Source: Brachyspira hampsonii
GTDB lineage: Bacteria; Spirochaetota; Brachyspiria; Brachyspirales; Brachyspiraceae
Direction of reading: 5' to 3'
Assembly: GCF_001746205.1 (NCBI RefSeq)
Contig: NZ_MDCO01000009.1
Location: 426,545-490,544, forward strand
DNA length: 64,000 bases
A model generated the notes under the pieces. It made no database searches and was not told the origin of the DNA. It saw nothing but the letters and a program-made list of their open reading frames with translations. A program made the position numbers and the translations under genes. Shown here piece by piece: positions 8,611 through 17,810 of this stretch (position 1 is its first letter; each line of letters opens with the position of its first letter).

Positions 8611-8820
8611 TTATTTGCTGGCTTCTAATTTATCATTTATTTCTTTAACTATACTATCTATAACTTCATCACTCATGCCATGTCCTCTGCATCCTTCTTC
8701 TAAACTTTCCCAGCTTGCAACATGACAGCCTACGCAATGAAGACCTCTGCCTGTCATTATTTCTACAGAATCAGGAAATATCTGTATAATTTCACCTATA
8801 CTCATAGTTTTGTTTATCAT
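8611..8820 (-). CDS. DUF1858 redox-disulfide domain protein
   Basis: 69 residues. It matches the small DUF1858 domain found beside or fused to hybrid-cluster proteins. The opening TMSIGEIIQIFPDSVEIMTGRGLHCVGCH motif region carries the CxxC pair Cys29/Cys32, and a third Cys occurs in EEGCRGHGM. The domain is thought to act in thiol redox chemistry or metal handling; the partner is not known here. It is a standalone gene with RBS AGAGGTAAT before the ATG and the shared terminator after it. Confidence 0.8.
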   Translation of the reverse strand: MINKTMSIGEIIQIFPDSVEIMTGRGLHCVGCHVASWESLEEGCRGHGMSDEVIDSIVKEINDKLEASK

Positions 8821-8881
8821 ATTTATTACCTCTTTTTTATTTTTATTTATATGTTTATAATACTATTAATATATTTTTTTG

Positions 8882-11020
8882 TCAAAGTGTAAAATCTCTA
8901 TTTAAAATAGGATAGAAGTTATTGAAATTTTTAATATATTTTCTTATGTAATTTAAATTTAATTCCCCTGTACTTTCTAATGCCTTTTTCTCCATTTTAG
9001 ACATTCTTTTAACATCATTATTCTTTCCTAATTTTTTATATATTCTTTTCAATATCATTATAATATATATATTATGAGAATAATTTTCTATATTTTCAAA
9101 TAATGTTAAAGAAGTAACTAAATCAAATCCTTCTATATTATTCAATGCAAAATATGAATATAATAATGCTACATAATCATGAGAATTATTTCCCAAATCA
9201 TCAACAGTTTTTCTTATTATATCATAAGCCATTTTCTCATTTTTTTCTACTCCTATTCCCTTATAATAACAATGTGCTATAAACCCATTAGAGCAAGAAC
9301 ATTTAGAATTACTATTTTTGCATATTGTCATAGCTTTATTATACATTTCAAAAGCTTTAGAATCATTTTGCTCTATTCCTCGTCCTAATTCATACGCTTT
9401 TCCTACAACAGTTAAAGCACATTCCAAAGTATTATCTATATCAAATGCTATATTCGCCATAGAAATAGCTAATTCCGGATAGGGAGTAATAATATCACCA
9501 TAAAATAATTCTTTAGCATATATATGATATGATATAGCATCATTTAATTCCAAAGCTTTTTTTAACATATATATGCCTTCATTAATATATTCATTAGGCA
9601 TATTATAAAGCATTATCTTTGCTATAGATCTGTATATAGTAGCTTTATCAAGATTACTATTTAAACATAACTTAAAATTATCTAGTATTAATTTATAATC
9701 ATTAGAGCCTATCATTTGCAAAGAATGAGCATATATAAATCTTATATAATATATCTCATCATCATTATCATTCACATATTCAAAAAACTCTTTACATAAT
9801 TGAGCTGCTGCCTCATAATTTTTTATTTCATAATTTGAAAATATAGATAGATAATATGTAGAGTATTTATATTCTATTTTATCTATATGAGATAAGTATT
9901 TTAAAGCCTCTTTATAGTCATCATCATTTTTAGCATAATTATGATATAATTCTGCAATTTTTTCATAAATCCATGCTTCTTTATTTTCATTGAGTATTTT
10001 TTTAAACTCTGCTATAGCCTTTTTTATTTCACCCTGATAAGCATATAAATTTCCTCTATAGTATCTGTACTGAAGACTATTTATCCCTATTACATCTATC
10101 ACTTTATCTAATAAATAAAAAACTTCTGCTAAATCTTTTCCTTCTTCCTGACTATCCGGATAATTTTTATCATCATTTTCTATAATTAAATCATGCAGTG
10201 CCTGAATTTTACCAAGTAAAGCATCTAATCTATATTTATTATTATGTTTTAAAAGTTCATTATAATTTTCTATCGCTTTTCTATAATTTTCTTTATTAAA
10301 ATACCATTCTGCTCTTTCATATATAGCATTAAAATTATCAGCATTTAATTCTATTGCCCTGTCTAAAAAGAATATAGCATCATCATAAAACTCAGATTTT
10401 ATGCCATTTTTTGCAAGTATTATACCTTTAAGAAAATAGGCATCATCATAAAAAGGAAAATCATAAATAAGTTTATTAGCCTCTATATCAGCTTTTGTAA
10501 GTATATTAAGATTATAATAGCAAAGCCCTCTTTCAAATCTTGCCACTTTACTTTTTTCAGGTTTTACCTTTCTGATAAAATCATCATAATATCCTATAGC
10601 CTGATAGAAATCTGCTTCATTTTCTCCATTATTTAAATAGCTGCTTGCAAGTATTAACAAGGCATCATAAGCATTATTGTCTTTTTCAAAAAGTATCTGA
10701 GCATATTCTCTTTCTTTATCAATATTTTTCAAATCTCTGTTAAGATACATTAATCCTCTATATGCATCTGTTATATTAGGGTCTATATCTATTGATTTAT
10801 TAAGATCATATTCTATAGTAGAATATATCAAAGCCCTTCTAGCATCATATTTATTTCTATCAAACTCTTCGTTCTGAAGCTCTATGAATGCTGATTTTCC
10901 TCTCATATAAAAAGCTCTGGCATTATCCGGTTCTCTCGATATAATAATATCCAATTCTTCTATGGCTTTTCTATAATCACCATCATCAATATATTTACTT
11001 ATATCATCTAAAGAACTCAT
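8882..11020 (-). CDS. TPR and Sel1-like repeat protein
   Basis: 712 residues, no signal peptide. At least ten degenerate tetratricopeptide repeats run from residue ~5 to ~520 (for example KAIEELDIIISREPDNARAF and KAIENYNELLKH). They are followed by Sel1-like repeats around 545-620 (GKAYELGRGIEQNDSKAFEM and CYYKGIGVEKNEKMAYDII). This architecture is a protein-interaction scaffold. It begins 8 bases after the YggT stop and is the last gene of the xth-STAS-yggT-TPR minus-strand stretch. Function beyond scaffolding cannot be inferred. Confidence 0.8.
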   Translation of the reverse strand: MSSLDDISKYIDDGDYRKAIEELDIIISREPDNARAFYMRGKSAFIELQNEEFDRNKYDARRALIYSTIEYDLNKSIDIDPNITDAYRGLMYLNRDLKNIDKEREYAQILFEKDNNAYDALLILASSYLNNGENEADFYQAIGYYDDFIRKVKPEKSKVARFERGLCYYNLNILTKADIEANKLIYDFPFYDDAYFLKGIILAKNGIKSEFYDDAIFFLDRAIELNADNFNAIYERAEWYFNKENYRKAIENYNELLKHNNKYRLDALLGKIQALHDLIIENDDKNYPDSQEEGKDLAEVFYLLDKVIDVIGINSLQYRYYRGNLYAYQGEIKKAIAEFKKILNENKEAWIYEKIAELYHNYAKNDDDYKEALKYLSHIDKIEYKYSTYYLSIFSNYEIKNYEAAAQLCKEFFEYVNDNDDEIYYIRFIYAHSLQMIGSNDYKLILDNFKLCLNSNLDKATIYRSIAKIMLYNMPNEYINEGIYMLKKALELNDAISYHIYAKELFYGDIITPYPELAISMANIAFDIDNTLECALTVVGKAYELGRGIEQNDSKAFEMYNKAMTICKNSNSKCSCSNGFIAHCYYKGIGVEKNEKMAYDIIRKTVDDLGNNSHDYVALLYSYFALNNIEGFDLVTSLTLFENIENYSHNIYIIMILKRIYKKLGKNNDVKRMSKMEKKALESTGELNLNYIRKYIKNFNNFYPILNRDFTL

Positions 11021-11028
11021 AATATGCT

Positions 11029-11349
11029 CTATATCCTAACTGCTAGATTTAGCAAAAACTGAAATACTACTCTGAGTACAATAGGAGCAGCTAACTGAAG
11101 TACCAAAAGAAATACTAATGGAGATAAATCAAGAATACCTACAATAAGCCTTCTTCCTCCGAATATTTTATCTATAACTCCGTCAGTTATTTTATAAAAA
11201 AAGTTCACTATAGGATTATAATAGTCTAAATGCATAGCTCCGAAAGCCTGAAGCCAACTTAATATAATCCATACAAACCATATAAAAGAATAAAGTCTTA
11301 GAGTTTGCATTAATAAATAGTATATGAATCTAATTGTTTCTATTAACAT
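11029..11349 (-). CDS. YggT-family membrane protein
   Basis: 106 residues with two hydrophobic segments (about 8-35 and 70-100) and the YggT-family centre YNPIVNFFYKITD followed by a proline/arginine-containing linker. In other bacteria YggT proteins link to osmotic tolerance or to cell division and shape; the mechanism is unknown. It lies 16 bases downstream of the STAS gene and 8 bases upstream of the TPR gene, so an operon is likely. Confidence 0.8.
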   Translation of the reverse strand: MLIETIRFIYYLLMQTLRLYSFIWFVWIILSWLQAFGAMHLDYYNPIVNFFYKITDGVIDKIFGGRRLIVGILDLSPLVFLLVLQLAAPIVLRVVFQFLLNLAVRI

Positions 11350-11365
11350 ATATATCCTGTTTATA

Positions 11366-11698
11366 TTATTTAATATTTTTTAAGGCTTCATCTATATTAT
11401 CAGCAGTTTTTACAATGGTTAAAAATTTAGTAGCTTCAAATAATGATTTTAACTGTTTGCTTAGAGAACAAAAATAAACAACCCCTCCATTTTCTGAAGA
11501 TACCCTTAAAGCTAATGCAATCAACCCTAATGCAGAAGAACACATATACTCTATATTATGGAAATCAAATATCAAATTAGAAATATCTGCATTTTTTATA
11601 TAATTCAATTTTTCTTCTAGTATATCTACATTCTCAGATATTATATTTTTTTCTATATTTATTATAGCCGTTTTATCCTCAATAATTGTACGAACCAT
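11366..11698 (-). CDS. STAS-domain anti-sigma factor antagonist-like protein
   Basis: 110 residues covering one STAS domain. The central IEYMCSSALGLIALALR holds the serine pair at 54-55 where SpoIIAA/RsbV-type proteins are phosphorylated, and the rest fits the alternating strand-helix fold. It probably acts in a partner-switching cascade, binding an anti-sigma factor or phosphatase when unphosphorylated. No kinase or RsbU-type phosphatase lies nearby. The RBS AAAGGAG lies just before the ATG. Confidence 0.8.
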   Translation of the reverse strand: MVRTIIEDKTAIINIEKNIISENVDILEEKLNYIKNADISNLIFDFHNIEYMCSSALGLIALALRVSSENGGVVYFCSLSKQLKSLFEATKFLTIVKTADNIDEALKNIK

Positions 11699-11796
11699 GC
11701 AAACTCCTTTAATAAGATGAAAATAGAACCATATTTAATAATTTTTAATATATTATAAAACCTTAAAAAATCAAGTAATTTTTTAATTTACAGTTT

Positions 11797-12582
11797 TTAT
11801 TGTTTATCCCATTCAATAAGTATAGGACAATGATCGCTTCCCATAACATCAGTTAATATATCCGCTCTTTTTATATTAGGAGCTATTTCATTGTTAACAA
11901 AGAAATAATCTATTCTCCAACCCACATTTTTTTCTCTTGATCTGGTTTTCATATCCCACCAGCTGTAATGTCCGCCATCTTTTACAAACATTCTAAATGT
12001 ATCTGTAAAACCCTTATTTAAAAATTCTGTTATTTTTTCGCGTTCCTCTGGTAAGAAACCTATACTCTTTTCATTTTCTTTTGGTCTTGCCAAATCTATA
12101 GCCTCATGTGCAATATTCATATCTCCGCATAATATTATATTTGTATTTTTTTTGAGCTTACTTAAATGTTTTGTGATTTCATCATAGAAAGAAAGTTTAT
12201 ATTGAAAATGCTCTTCAGATTTACCGCCGTTTGGGAAATACACATTAAATATAGTAAAATCATCAAATTCCAATGATAATATTCTTCCCTCTCTGTCTGA
12301 GAATTTACTTCCTAATTTGTTTTTTATTTCTTTATTTGGTTTTAATTTAGTATATATAGCAACTCCGCTGTATCCTTTTTTTATTTCAGGATCAGCAGGA
12401 TTAATAAAAAGTTCATAACCTTCTATATTTCTCAAATCTTCAGGCAGCTGTTCTTCAAATGCCTTAGTTTCCTGAAGACATATTATATCCGGATTTTCTT
12501 TTTTTATAAAATCTACCAGACCTTTTTTGTATGCTGCTCTTATTCCGTTTACATTCCAAGATATTATTTTTAATATACTCAT
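11797..12582 (-). CDS. xth: Exodeoxyribonuclease III (AP endonuclease)
   Basis: 261 residues spanning the endonuclease/exonuclease/phosphatase fold. Family motifs are SWNVNGIRAA at the start, CLQETKA with the metal-binding Glu, NVYFPNGG, CGDMNIAH with catalytic Asp/Asn, and the terminal GSDHCPI catalytic Asp-His. It cleaves 5' of abasic sites in base-excision repair and degrades DNA 3'-5'. Length is typical. It stands about 100 bases upstream of the STAS gene. Confidence 0.93.
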   Translation of the reverse strand: MSILKIISWNVNGIRAAYKKGLVDFIKKENPDIICLQETKAFEEQLPEDLRNIEGYELFINPADPEIKKGYSGVAIYTKLKPNKEIKNKLGSKFSDREGRILSLEFDDFTIFNVYFPNGGKSEEHFQYKLSFYDEITKHLSKLKKNTNIILCGDMNIAHEAIDLARPKENEKSIGFLPEEREKITEFLNKGFTDTFRMFVKDGGHYSWWDMKTRSREKNVGWRIDYFFVNNEIAPNIKRADILTDVMGSDHCPILIEWDKQ

Positions 12583-12744
12583 ATATTTTAATTACCTTTT
12601 ATATAATTGTATATTTATTATAAACTTTATGCTGTAATAATACAACTATATAAAAATTGTATAGTTTTTTAAAATTAAATTAGATTGATTTTTTTTTATT
12701 ATTGTATTATGATATATAATATAATAATAATTTAAGGTTTATTT

Positions 12745-13629
12745 GTGAAAGTAAGATTTCTTGGCAGCAGAGGATCTATACCAACCCCAGGTAGCAGTTT
12801 TAGTGTATATGGCGGAAATACATCTTGCATTCAAGTTGTAGATGATGACGGCACTTATATAATATTAGATGCCGGAAGCGGGCTTAAAAATGCAAGTTAT
12901 TATGCTTTAAAATCCGAAAAGACTGAAAGCATAATATTATTAACTCATTTCCATTGGGATCACATAATAGGCATACCTTTCTTTGCCCCATTTTTCTCTG
13001 ATAAATACAGCTTTACAATATACGGTCCTAAAGATTCTTATACAGAAATGTATGATACTATAAATAATATACTAGCTAAAGATTATTTCCCTGTTAATTT
13101 GGAGCAGTTTGCCGCTGATCTTAAATTTGAAGCATTTTATGAGGGAAAAAAAATAACATTCGGAAATATGACTATAGAAGGTTTATGGGTTAATCATCCT
13201 TGCCATACACTTTCATATAAAATAACCTCAGGAAATAAAACTGTTGTATATCTTACAGATCATGAGCCTTATAAAAAGCGTCTGCATGCACAGCATCCTT
13301 CCCTTTCACATTACAATCATAATGCTGATTTACTCCATGCAAGACTAATAGACTTTGTACGAGGTGCTAATGTCCTTATAATAGAAGGTGAATATACAAA
13401 AAGTGAATATTATAATGGACATGTAGGATGGGGACATTCTACTTTGAATGATGCTATTCAGGTGGGACTCGATGCTGATGTACCTTATGTTATACTTCAT
13501 CATCATAATCAGGAAAGAACAGATGCTCAAATAGATTTAATATATAGCAAATTAATGGCTTTCCTCAAAAAAGAAGAAATTGACCTGAATCTTGCTTTTG
13601 CAAAAGAAGGCTCTTATATTAATATATAA
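12745..13629 (+). CDS. Metallo-beta-lactamase-fold hydrolase
   Basis: 294 residues starting at GTG with a weak AAGG RBS; the opening MKVRFLGSRGSIPTPG is characteristic. The metal motif HFHWDHIIG (HxHxDH) and later NHPC, TDHE and LHHHNQ supply further ligands. This resembles the subgroup near cAMP phosphodiesterase/RNase Z-like hydrolases (Lactamase_B_2). The substrate is unknown. It is a single gene, divergent from xth. Confidence 0.82.
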   Translation: MKVRFLGSRGSIPTPGSSFSVYGGNTSCIQVVDDDGTYIILDAGSGLKNASYYALKSEKTESIILLTHFHWDHIIGIPFFAPFFSDKYSFTIYGPKDSYTEMYDTINNILAKDYFPVNLEQFAADLKFEAFYEGKKITFGNMTIEGLWVNHPCHTLSYKITSGNKTVVYLTDHEPYKKRLHAQHPSLSHYNHNADLLHARLIDFVRGANVLIIEGEYTKSEYYNGHVGWGHSTLNDAIQVGLDADVPYVILHHHNQERTDAQIDLIYSKLMAFLKKEEIDLNLAFAKEGSYINI

Positions 13630-13841
13630 TATTTTATTAACTTCTTAACCGGTATAATTCAATATAACGAAATACTTTATTTTTTATTATAAAGTGTATA
13701 TATTTTACTATACAAAATATCAATTATCATTCTTAAAAATTGAAAATATATAATTTATCAATATACTATATATTATACTTCATTTGAATTGTATAAAAAA
13801 AATTAATATTTTACATAAATTAAAAAAAGGCAGGATATTTT

Positions 13842-14684
13842 ATGCGTGATTTACATGTTGATACTATAACAGATATTATATCAAAATTATGTATAGAGGC
13901 GAATATTAATTTAAACCAAGATATTAAGAATGCTTTTATTGAAAACGAAAAAAAAGAGGAAAATCTTCTTGCAAAGAATATTTTAAACATTTTAATAGAA
14001 AACTCAGAAATAGCTTCAAAAAATGCCAAACCAATATGTCAGGATACAGGAATGGCAATAGTTTATATGGATATAGGAATGGATGTTCATTTTACAGGCG
14101 GAAATCTTACAGATGCTGTAAACAAAGGGGTGGCATTAGGATATACTAGAGGATATTTAAGAAAATCTGTAGTAAATGATCCTATTGAAAGAAAGAACAC
14201 TAATGATAATACGCCTGCTATAATTCATTATAATATAGTTGAAGGGGATAAAGTAAAAATAGTAGTAGCTCCAAAGGGATTTGGAAGCGAAAATATGAGC
14301 AGATTAAAAATGTTTCCTCCTTCGGCTGGTATAGAAGGGGTAAAAGAATTTGTATATGAAACTGTAAAAATGGCAGGTGCCAATGCCTGTCCTCCAATGA
14401 TTATAGGCATAGGACTTGGAGGCACTATGGAAAAATGTGCTGATATAGCTAAAAGGGCTTTACTTAGAGAGATAGGCTCCGTCAATGAAGATCCTCGTTT
14501 GGCTCAGCTTGAAAAAGAATTGCTTGAAAATATAAACAAAATGAATATAGGTCCTTCAGGATTCGGCGGAAAAACAACAGCTCTATGCGTTAATATTAAT
14601 ATGTATGCCACTCATATAGCGGCACTTCCTGTTTGTGTTTGTACCGGATGTCATGTTACCAGACATTCTGAAGCGGTATTATAA
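13842..14684 (+). CDS. Class I fumarate hydratase, alpha subunit (or tartrate dehydratase alpha)
   Basis: 280 residues, the catalytic N-terminal part of the oxygen-sensitive 4Fe-4S fumarase. Cluster-binding Cys candidates occur in KPICQDTG, ANACPP and the C-terminal CVCTGCH. GIGLGGTMEKCADIAKRALLR and GPSGFGGKTTAL are family signatures. It interconverts fumarate and malate. The beta subunit follows 25 bases later with its own RBS, so the pair is cotranscribed. L-tartrate dehydratase has the same layout and cannot be excluded from sequence alone. The ATG follows AAAAAGGCAGG. Confidence 0.88.
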   Translation: MRDLHVDTITDIISKLCIEANINLNQDIKNAFIENEKKEENLLAKNILNILIENSEIASKNAKPICQDTGMAIVYMDIGMDVHFTGGNLTDAVNKGVALGYTRGYLRKSVVNDPIERKNTNDNTPAIIHYNIVEGDKVKIVVAPKGFGSENMSRLKMFPPSAGIEGVKEFVYETVKMAGANACPPMIIGIGLGGTMEKCADIAKRALLREIGSVNEDPRLAQLEKELLENINKMNIGPSGFGGKTTALCVNINMYATHIAALPVCVCTGCHVTRHSEAVL

Positions 14685-14709
14685 GAAATAAAAAAGGAGC
14701 AATGATTTT

Positions 14710-15240
14710 ATGGAAGTAAAAAAACTTAAATCCCCTTTAACTAAAGAAGTCTTATCGGTATTAAAAGCCGGAGATATGGTAAGTTTAACAGGAATTATAT
14801 ATACAGCTAGAGATGCAGCACATAAGAGATTGATAGAAATGATAGATAAAAATGAAAAACTGCCTTTTGATTTACAAAATCAGACAGTATTTTATGCAGG
14901 GCCTTCTCCTAATAAACCTAATGAAGTTATAGGAAGCGTTGGACCTACTACTAGTTATAGAATGGATGCTTATTCTCCTAAACTTATAGAACTAGGACTT
15001 TTATCTATGATAGGTAAGGGAAAAAGGGGGAAAGAAGTTATAGATGCTATAGTAAAATATGGAGGATGTTATTTTACAGCTATAGGAGGTGCTGCTGCAT
15101 ATATGTCTAATTGCGTTAAAGAATCGAAAATTATAGCTTTTGAAGATTTAGGTACAGAGGCAATTAGAGAAATGCTGGTTGAGGATATGCCGTTAATAGT
15201 TACAATAGACTCACATGGCAATAATGCTTTGACTGTTTAA
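14710..15240 (+). CDS. Class I fumarate hydratase, beta subunit (or tartrate dehydratase beta)
   Basis: 176 residues. The family opening places residues after SLTGIIYTARDAAHKR, and VFYAGPSP, GSVGPTTSYRMD and GGAAAYMS make up the swivelling domain that closes the active site of class I fumarases. It is encoded directly after the alpha subunit and followed by a strong terminator. Confidence 0.88.
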   Translation: MEVKKLKSPLTKEVLSVLKAGDMVSLTGIIYTARDAAHKRLIEMIDKNEKLPFDLQNQTVFYAGPSPNKPNEVIGSVGPTTSYRMDAYSPKLIELGLLSMIGKGKRGKEVIDAIVKYGGCYFTAIGGAAAYMSNCVKESKIIAFEDLGTEAIREMLVEDMPLIVTIDSHGNNALTV

Positions 15241-15252
15241 TAGTATTTTAAT

Positions 15253-15290
15253 AAAAAGAGAGAAGCTGCATTTACAGCTTCTCTTTTTAT
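15253..15290 (+). terminator. Terminator after fumarase operon
   Basis: Ten-base perfect stem AGAGAAGCTG / CAGCTTCTCT with a T-run. Confidence 0.9.
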
Positions 15291-15379
15291 TAAATAAACA
15301 ATTATATTTTTATTTCTCTCAACTAATAAACCAAACTCTCAAAAATAATTAATACATAAATGTCTTATGCTTTTTTCTA

Positions 15380-17226
15380 TTATTTGTATAATTGAAAAAA
15401 TGAAATACTTTGCTGAAGTTTTTCTGCTCTGCTTAGAAGATTTTTAGATAAATTATTAAAATCAACAGCTAAAGAAGCATTTTGAGTTGTTGCACTTTCC
15501 ATATTATTTATTGCTGTGCTTATTTGATTAACACCAGACTGCTGTTCTAATGCGGTATTTGATATACTTTCCATTAAATTAGAAGTTTCTTTAACTTTAT
15601 TTTGAAGTTCTTCAAATAATTCCTGAGATTTCCTAGCAGTTTGTGTGGCATTATTAATTTGCTCTGCTGTATTGTCTACTAAATGGGTAATATCCTTTAC
15701 TGAAGCCTGAGTAGTTTGTGCCAGATTTCTAACTTCGCTTGCCACTACCGCAAAACCTTTCCCCTGCTCTCCTGCTCTTGCCGCCTCTACAGAAGCATTT
15801 AAAGCTAATATATTGGTTTGAAAAGCTATATCTTCTATTATTTTTGTTATGTCTTTTATTTTTTCACTAGATTTATAAACTTCCTCTATGTTTGATGAAG
15901 TTTCTGCAATGATTGCTGCTGCCTCTCCTATATGGTTAATAGATTCATTCATCATATCTTTTCCATTTACTGCATTTTCGGTTGATGACTGTATTGTAGA
16001 AACTATCTCTTCTACACTTGCCGCTGTTTCTTCCAAACTAGAGGCTTGCGATTCAGTTCTTGATGATAATTCGCTGCTGCTTTCCATCATATTCTGAGAT
16101 GATTCTAATATTTCTTTAGATGTTTCATTTACTTCATTAATAACTTCTGCTAATTTTTCACTCATTATATTAAATGTTTTTTCTAATATTCCAAACTCAT
16201 CTTTTCTTTCTTTTTTTATTTCTTTTACTTCAATATGTTCTTCTGATATATTTTGTGCCTGTTTCATTAAACTTTCTAATGGAGACATTGTTTTTTTAAT
16301 ATACGATAAAGTAAAGGTATTAATAAATAAAATAGATAATATACATACTATTATAGCTATTTTAATCATGGTTATATTTTCTTTATATATGATATTATCA
16401 TTCATAGACATAGTTAATGTCCAAGGCATTTCTTCCAATTTTGTGTATACTGCTGTTCTTGAAGTGCTGCTTGTATTTTTATATTTAATTATTCCGCTTT
16501 GCTTATTATCTTTTTTTATCAGCTTAAAATAAGCTCCTCCGTTTTCATTTATATAATCATAAGTGTCTGCAACTATAATTCCTTCATTATCTAATGCAAA
16601 TAGTCTTCCTGTTTCGTCTAGTTTTAATTTTTTTAATTTATTTATAAGTTCCTGCCAATTTATTGTAATATATATAGAGCCTATTAAGTTATTATTAGCA
16701 TCCCGCACTCCGGATATCAATGTAAGAGACCATTTATTATCATCGCCGTATTTTAATATTTTGTTTCCGTAAGCGGTATCATAATTGTTTTGTTTAAAAC
16801 TATCCCATATACCCGGTCTTAAATCCTGTATATTCTGCCCTATTTCATTATGTTTGGCATTATCAAGTATAATGCCATTTATATCTGTTACACCTATATC
16901 CAAAGAAAATTTATTTATAGATTCAAATTTCTGTAATGTTTTATTTAATTGTATATTTGCATTCGTACTGTAACTGTTTAATAGATAATTAATTTTACCG
17001 CAGGAGTTATAGCATAAGTTTTTATAAGAGTTTTATTGTCAAAAAGCCAAGAATCCATCATAGACTTATATCCTTCTATCGTGCTTGAAAATCCGGAAAA
17101 AGTTGTTTTACTAACGCCTAAAAATGACCTGTAAGATAATATAGTTATTGTAATGATTAGAAATATTGTAGTTATTATACTTATAATTAAAGGCATTTTA
17201 AATCTTATAGAATATCTTTTTTTCAT
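15380..17226 (-). pseudogene. Methyl-accepting chemotaxis protein, frameshifted
   Basis: The ATG at 17224-17226 (RBS GGGAG) opens an 82-residue piece with a first membrane span (about residues 12-30), ending at a TAA at 16978. The remainder, including [13 protein letters not shown] and the periplasmic sensor domain, continues in another frame to 15380. One missing base near 16983 (TATTAAAC where TATTTAAAC would keep the frame) accounts for it. The downstream part holds a dCache-like sensor, a second membrane span, HAMP and the MCP signalling tip [21 protein letters not shown] lone 507-residue product could only start internally and would lose the first span. It may be a true pseudogene, a reversible frameshift or a sequencing error. 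No methyltransferase-tethering C-terminal pentapeptide is present. Confidence 0.85.
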
Positions 17227-17382
17227 AAAATTATTCTCCCTAAAATAAATATATTTTTTCTTAAGTATAAATTAGTTGTGTGTCAAAAAATGACGCAGAT
17301 ATTTTTTTATTAGAATTATTATTAAAAAAATAGATTTTTATGAATATTATTTTATGCAATAACGATATGAATATAATAATAT

Positions 17383-17535
17383 TTGATGCTTGATGCTTGA
17401 TGCTTGATGCTTGATGCTTGATGCTTGATGCTTGATGCTTGATGCTTGATGCTTGATGCTTGATGCTTGATGCTTGATGCTTGATGCTTGATGCTTGATG
17501 CTTGATGCTTGATGCTTGATGCTTGATGCTTGATG
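17383..17535. repeat. 7-bp tandem repeat (TTGATGC), about 22 copies
   Basis: Twenty-one perfect copies of TTGATGC and a final TTGATG, with no interruption. The tract lies 157 bases upstream of the chemoreceptor ATG and 276 bases upstream of metG. As 7 is not a multiple of 3, all frames stay open and produce a spurious SIKHQAS-repeat reading frame; I do not count this as a gene. Confidence 0.97.
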
Positions 17536-17810
17536 AGACATAATACTTAAACCTTAATAAACTCATATAAATTATACCATTTTATTTTAAATAAGTCAAA
17601 CTTATGTATTTTTATAAAACAATTGGCAAAACATTCACCTTATATATACATATTTTCTCTTCAAAGCAAAATAACTTGATTATAAGTTTAAACATAAATA
17701 ATAATGAAATACTATATTAATTTTTTAGCTTTACAAAAAACATTAATTTTAGTATAATTGATTTGTTTTTAAAATATTAAAGATACATAACCTGACATGG
17801 AGGCATACAG

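Noticed and set aside
17383-17535. Possible CRISPR array
   Set aside because: The unit is 7 bp with no spacers.
17261-17566. Open frame of 101 residues with repeated SIKHQAS units
   Set aside because: It is a by-product of the 7-bp tandem repeat, whose three frames are all open. It has no RBS or coding character outside the repeat.
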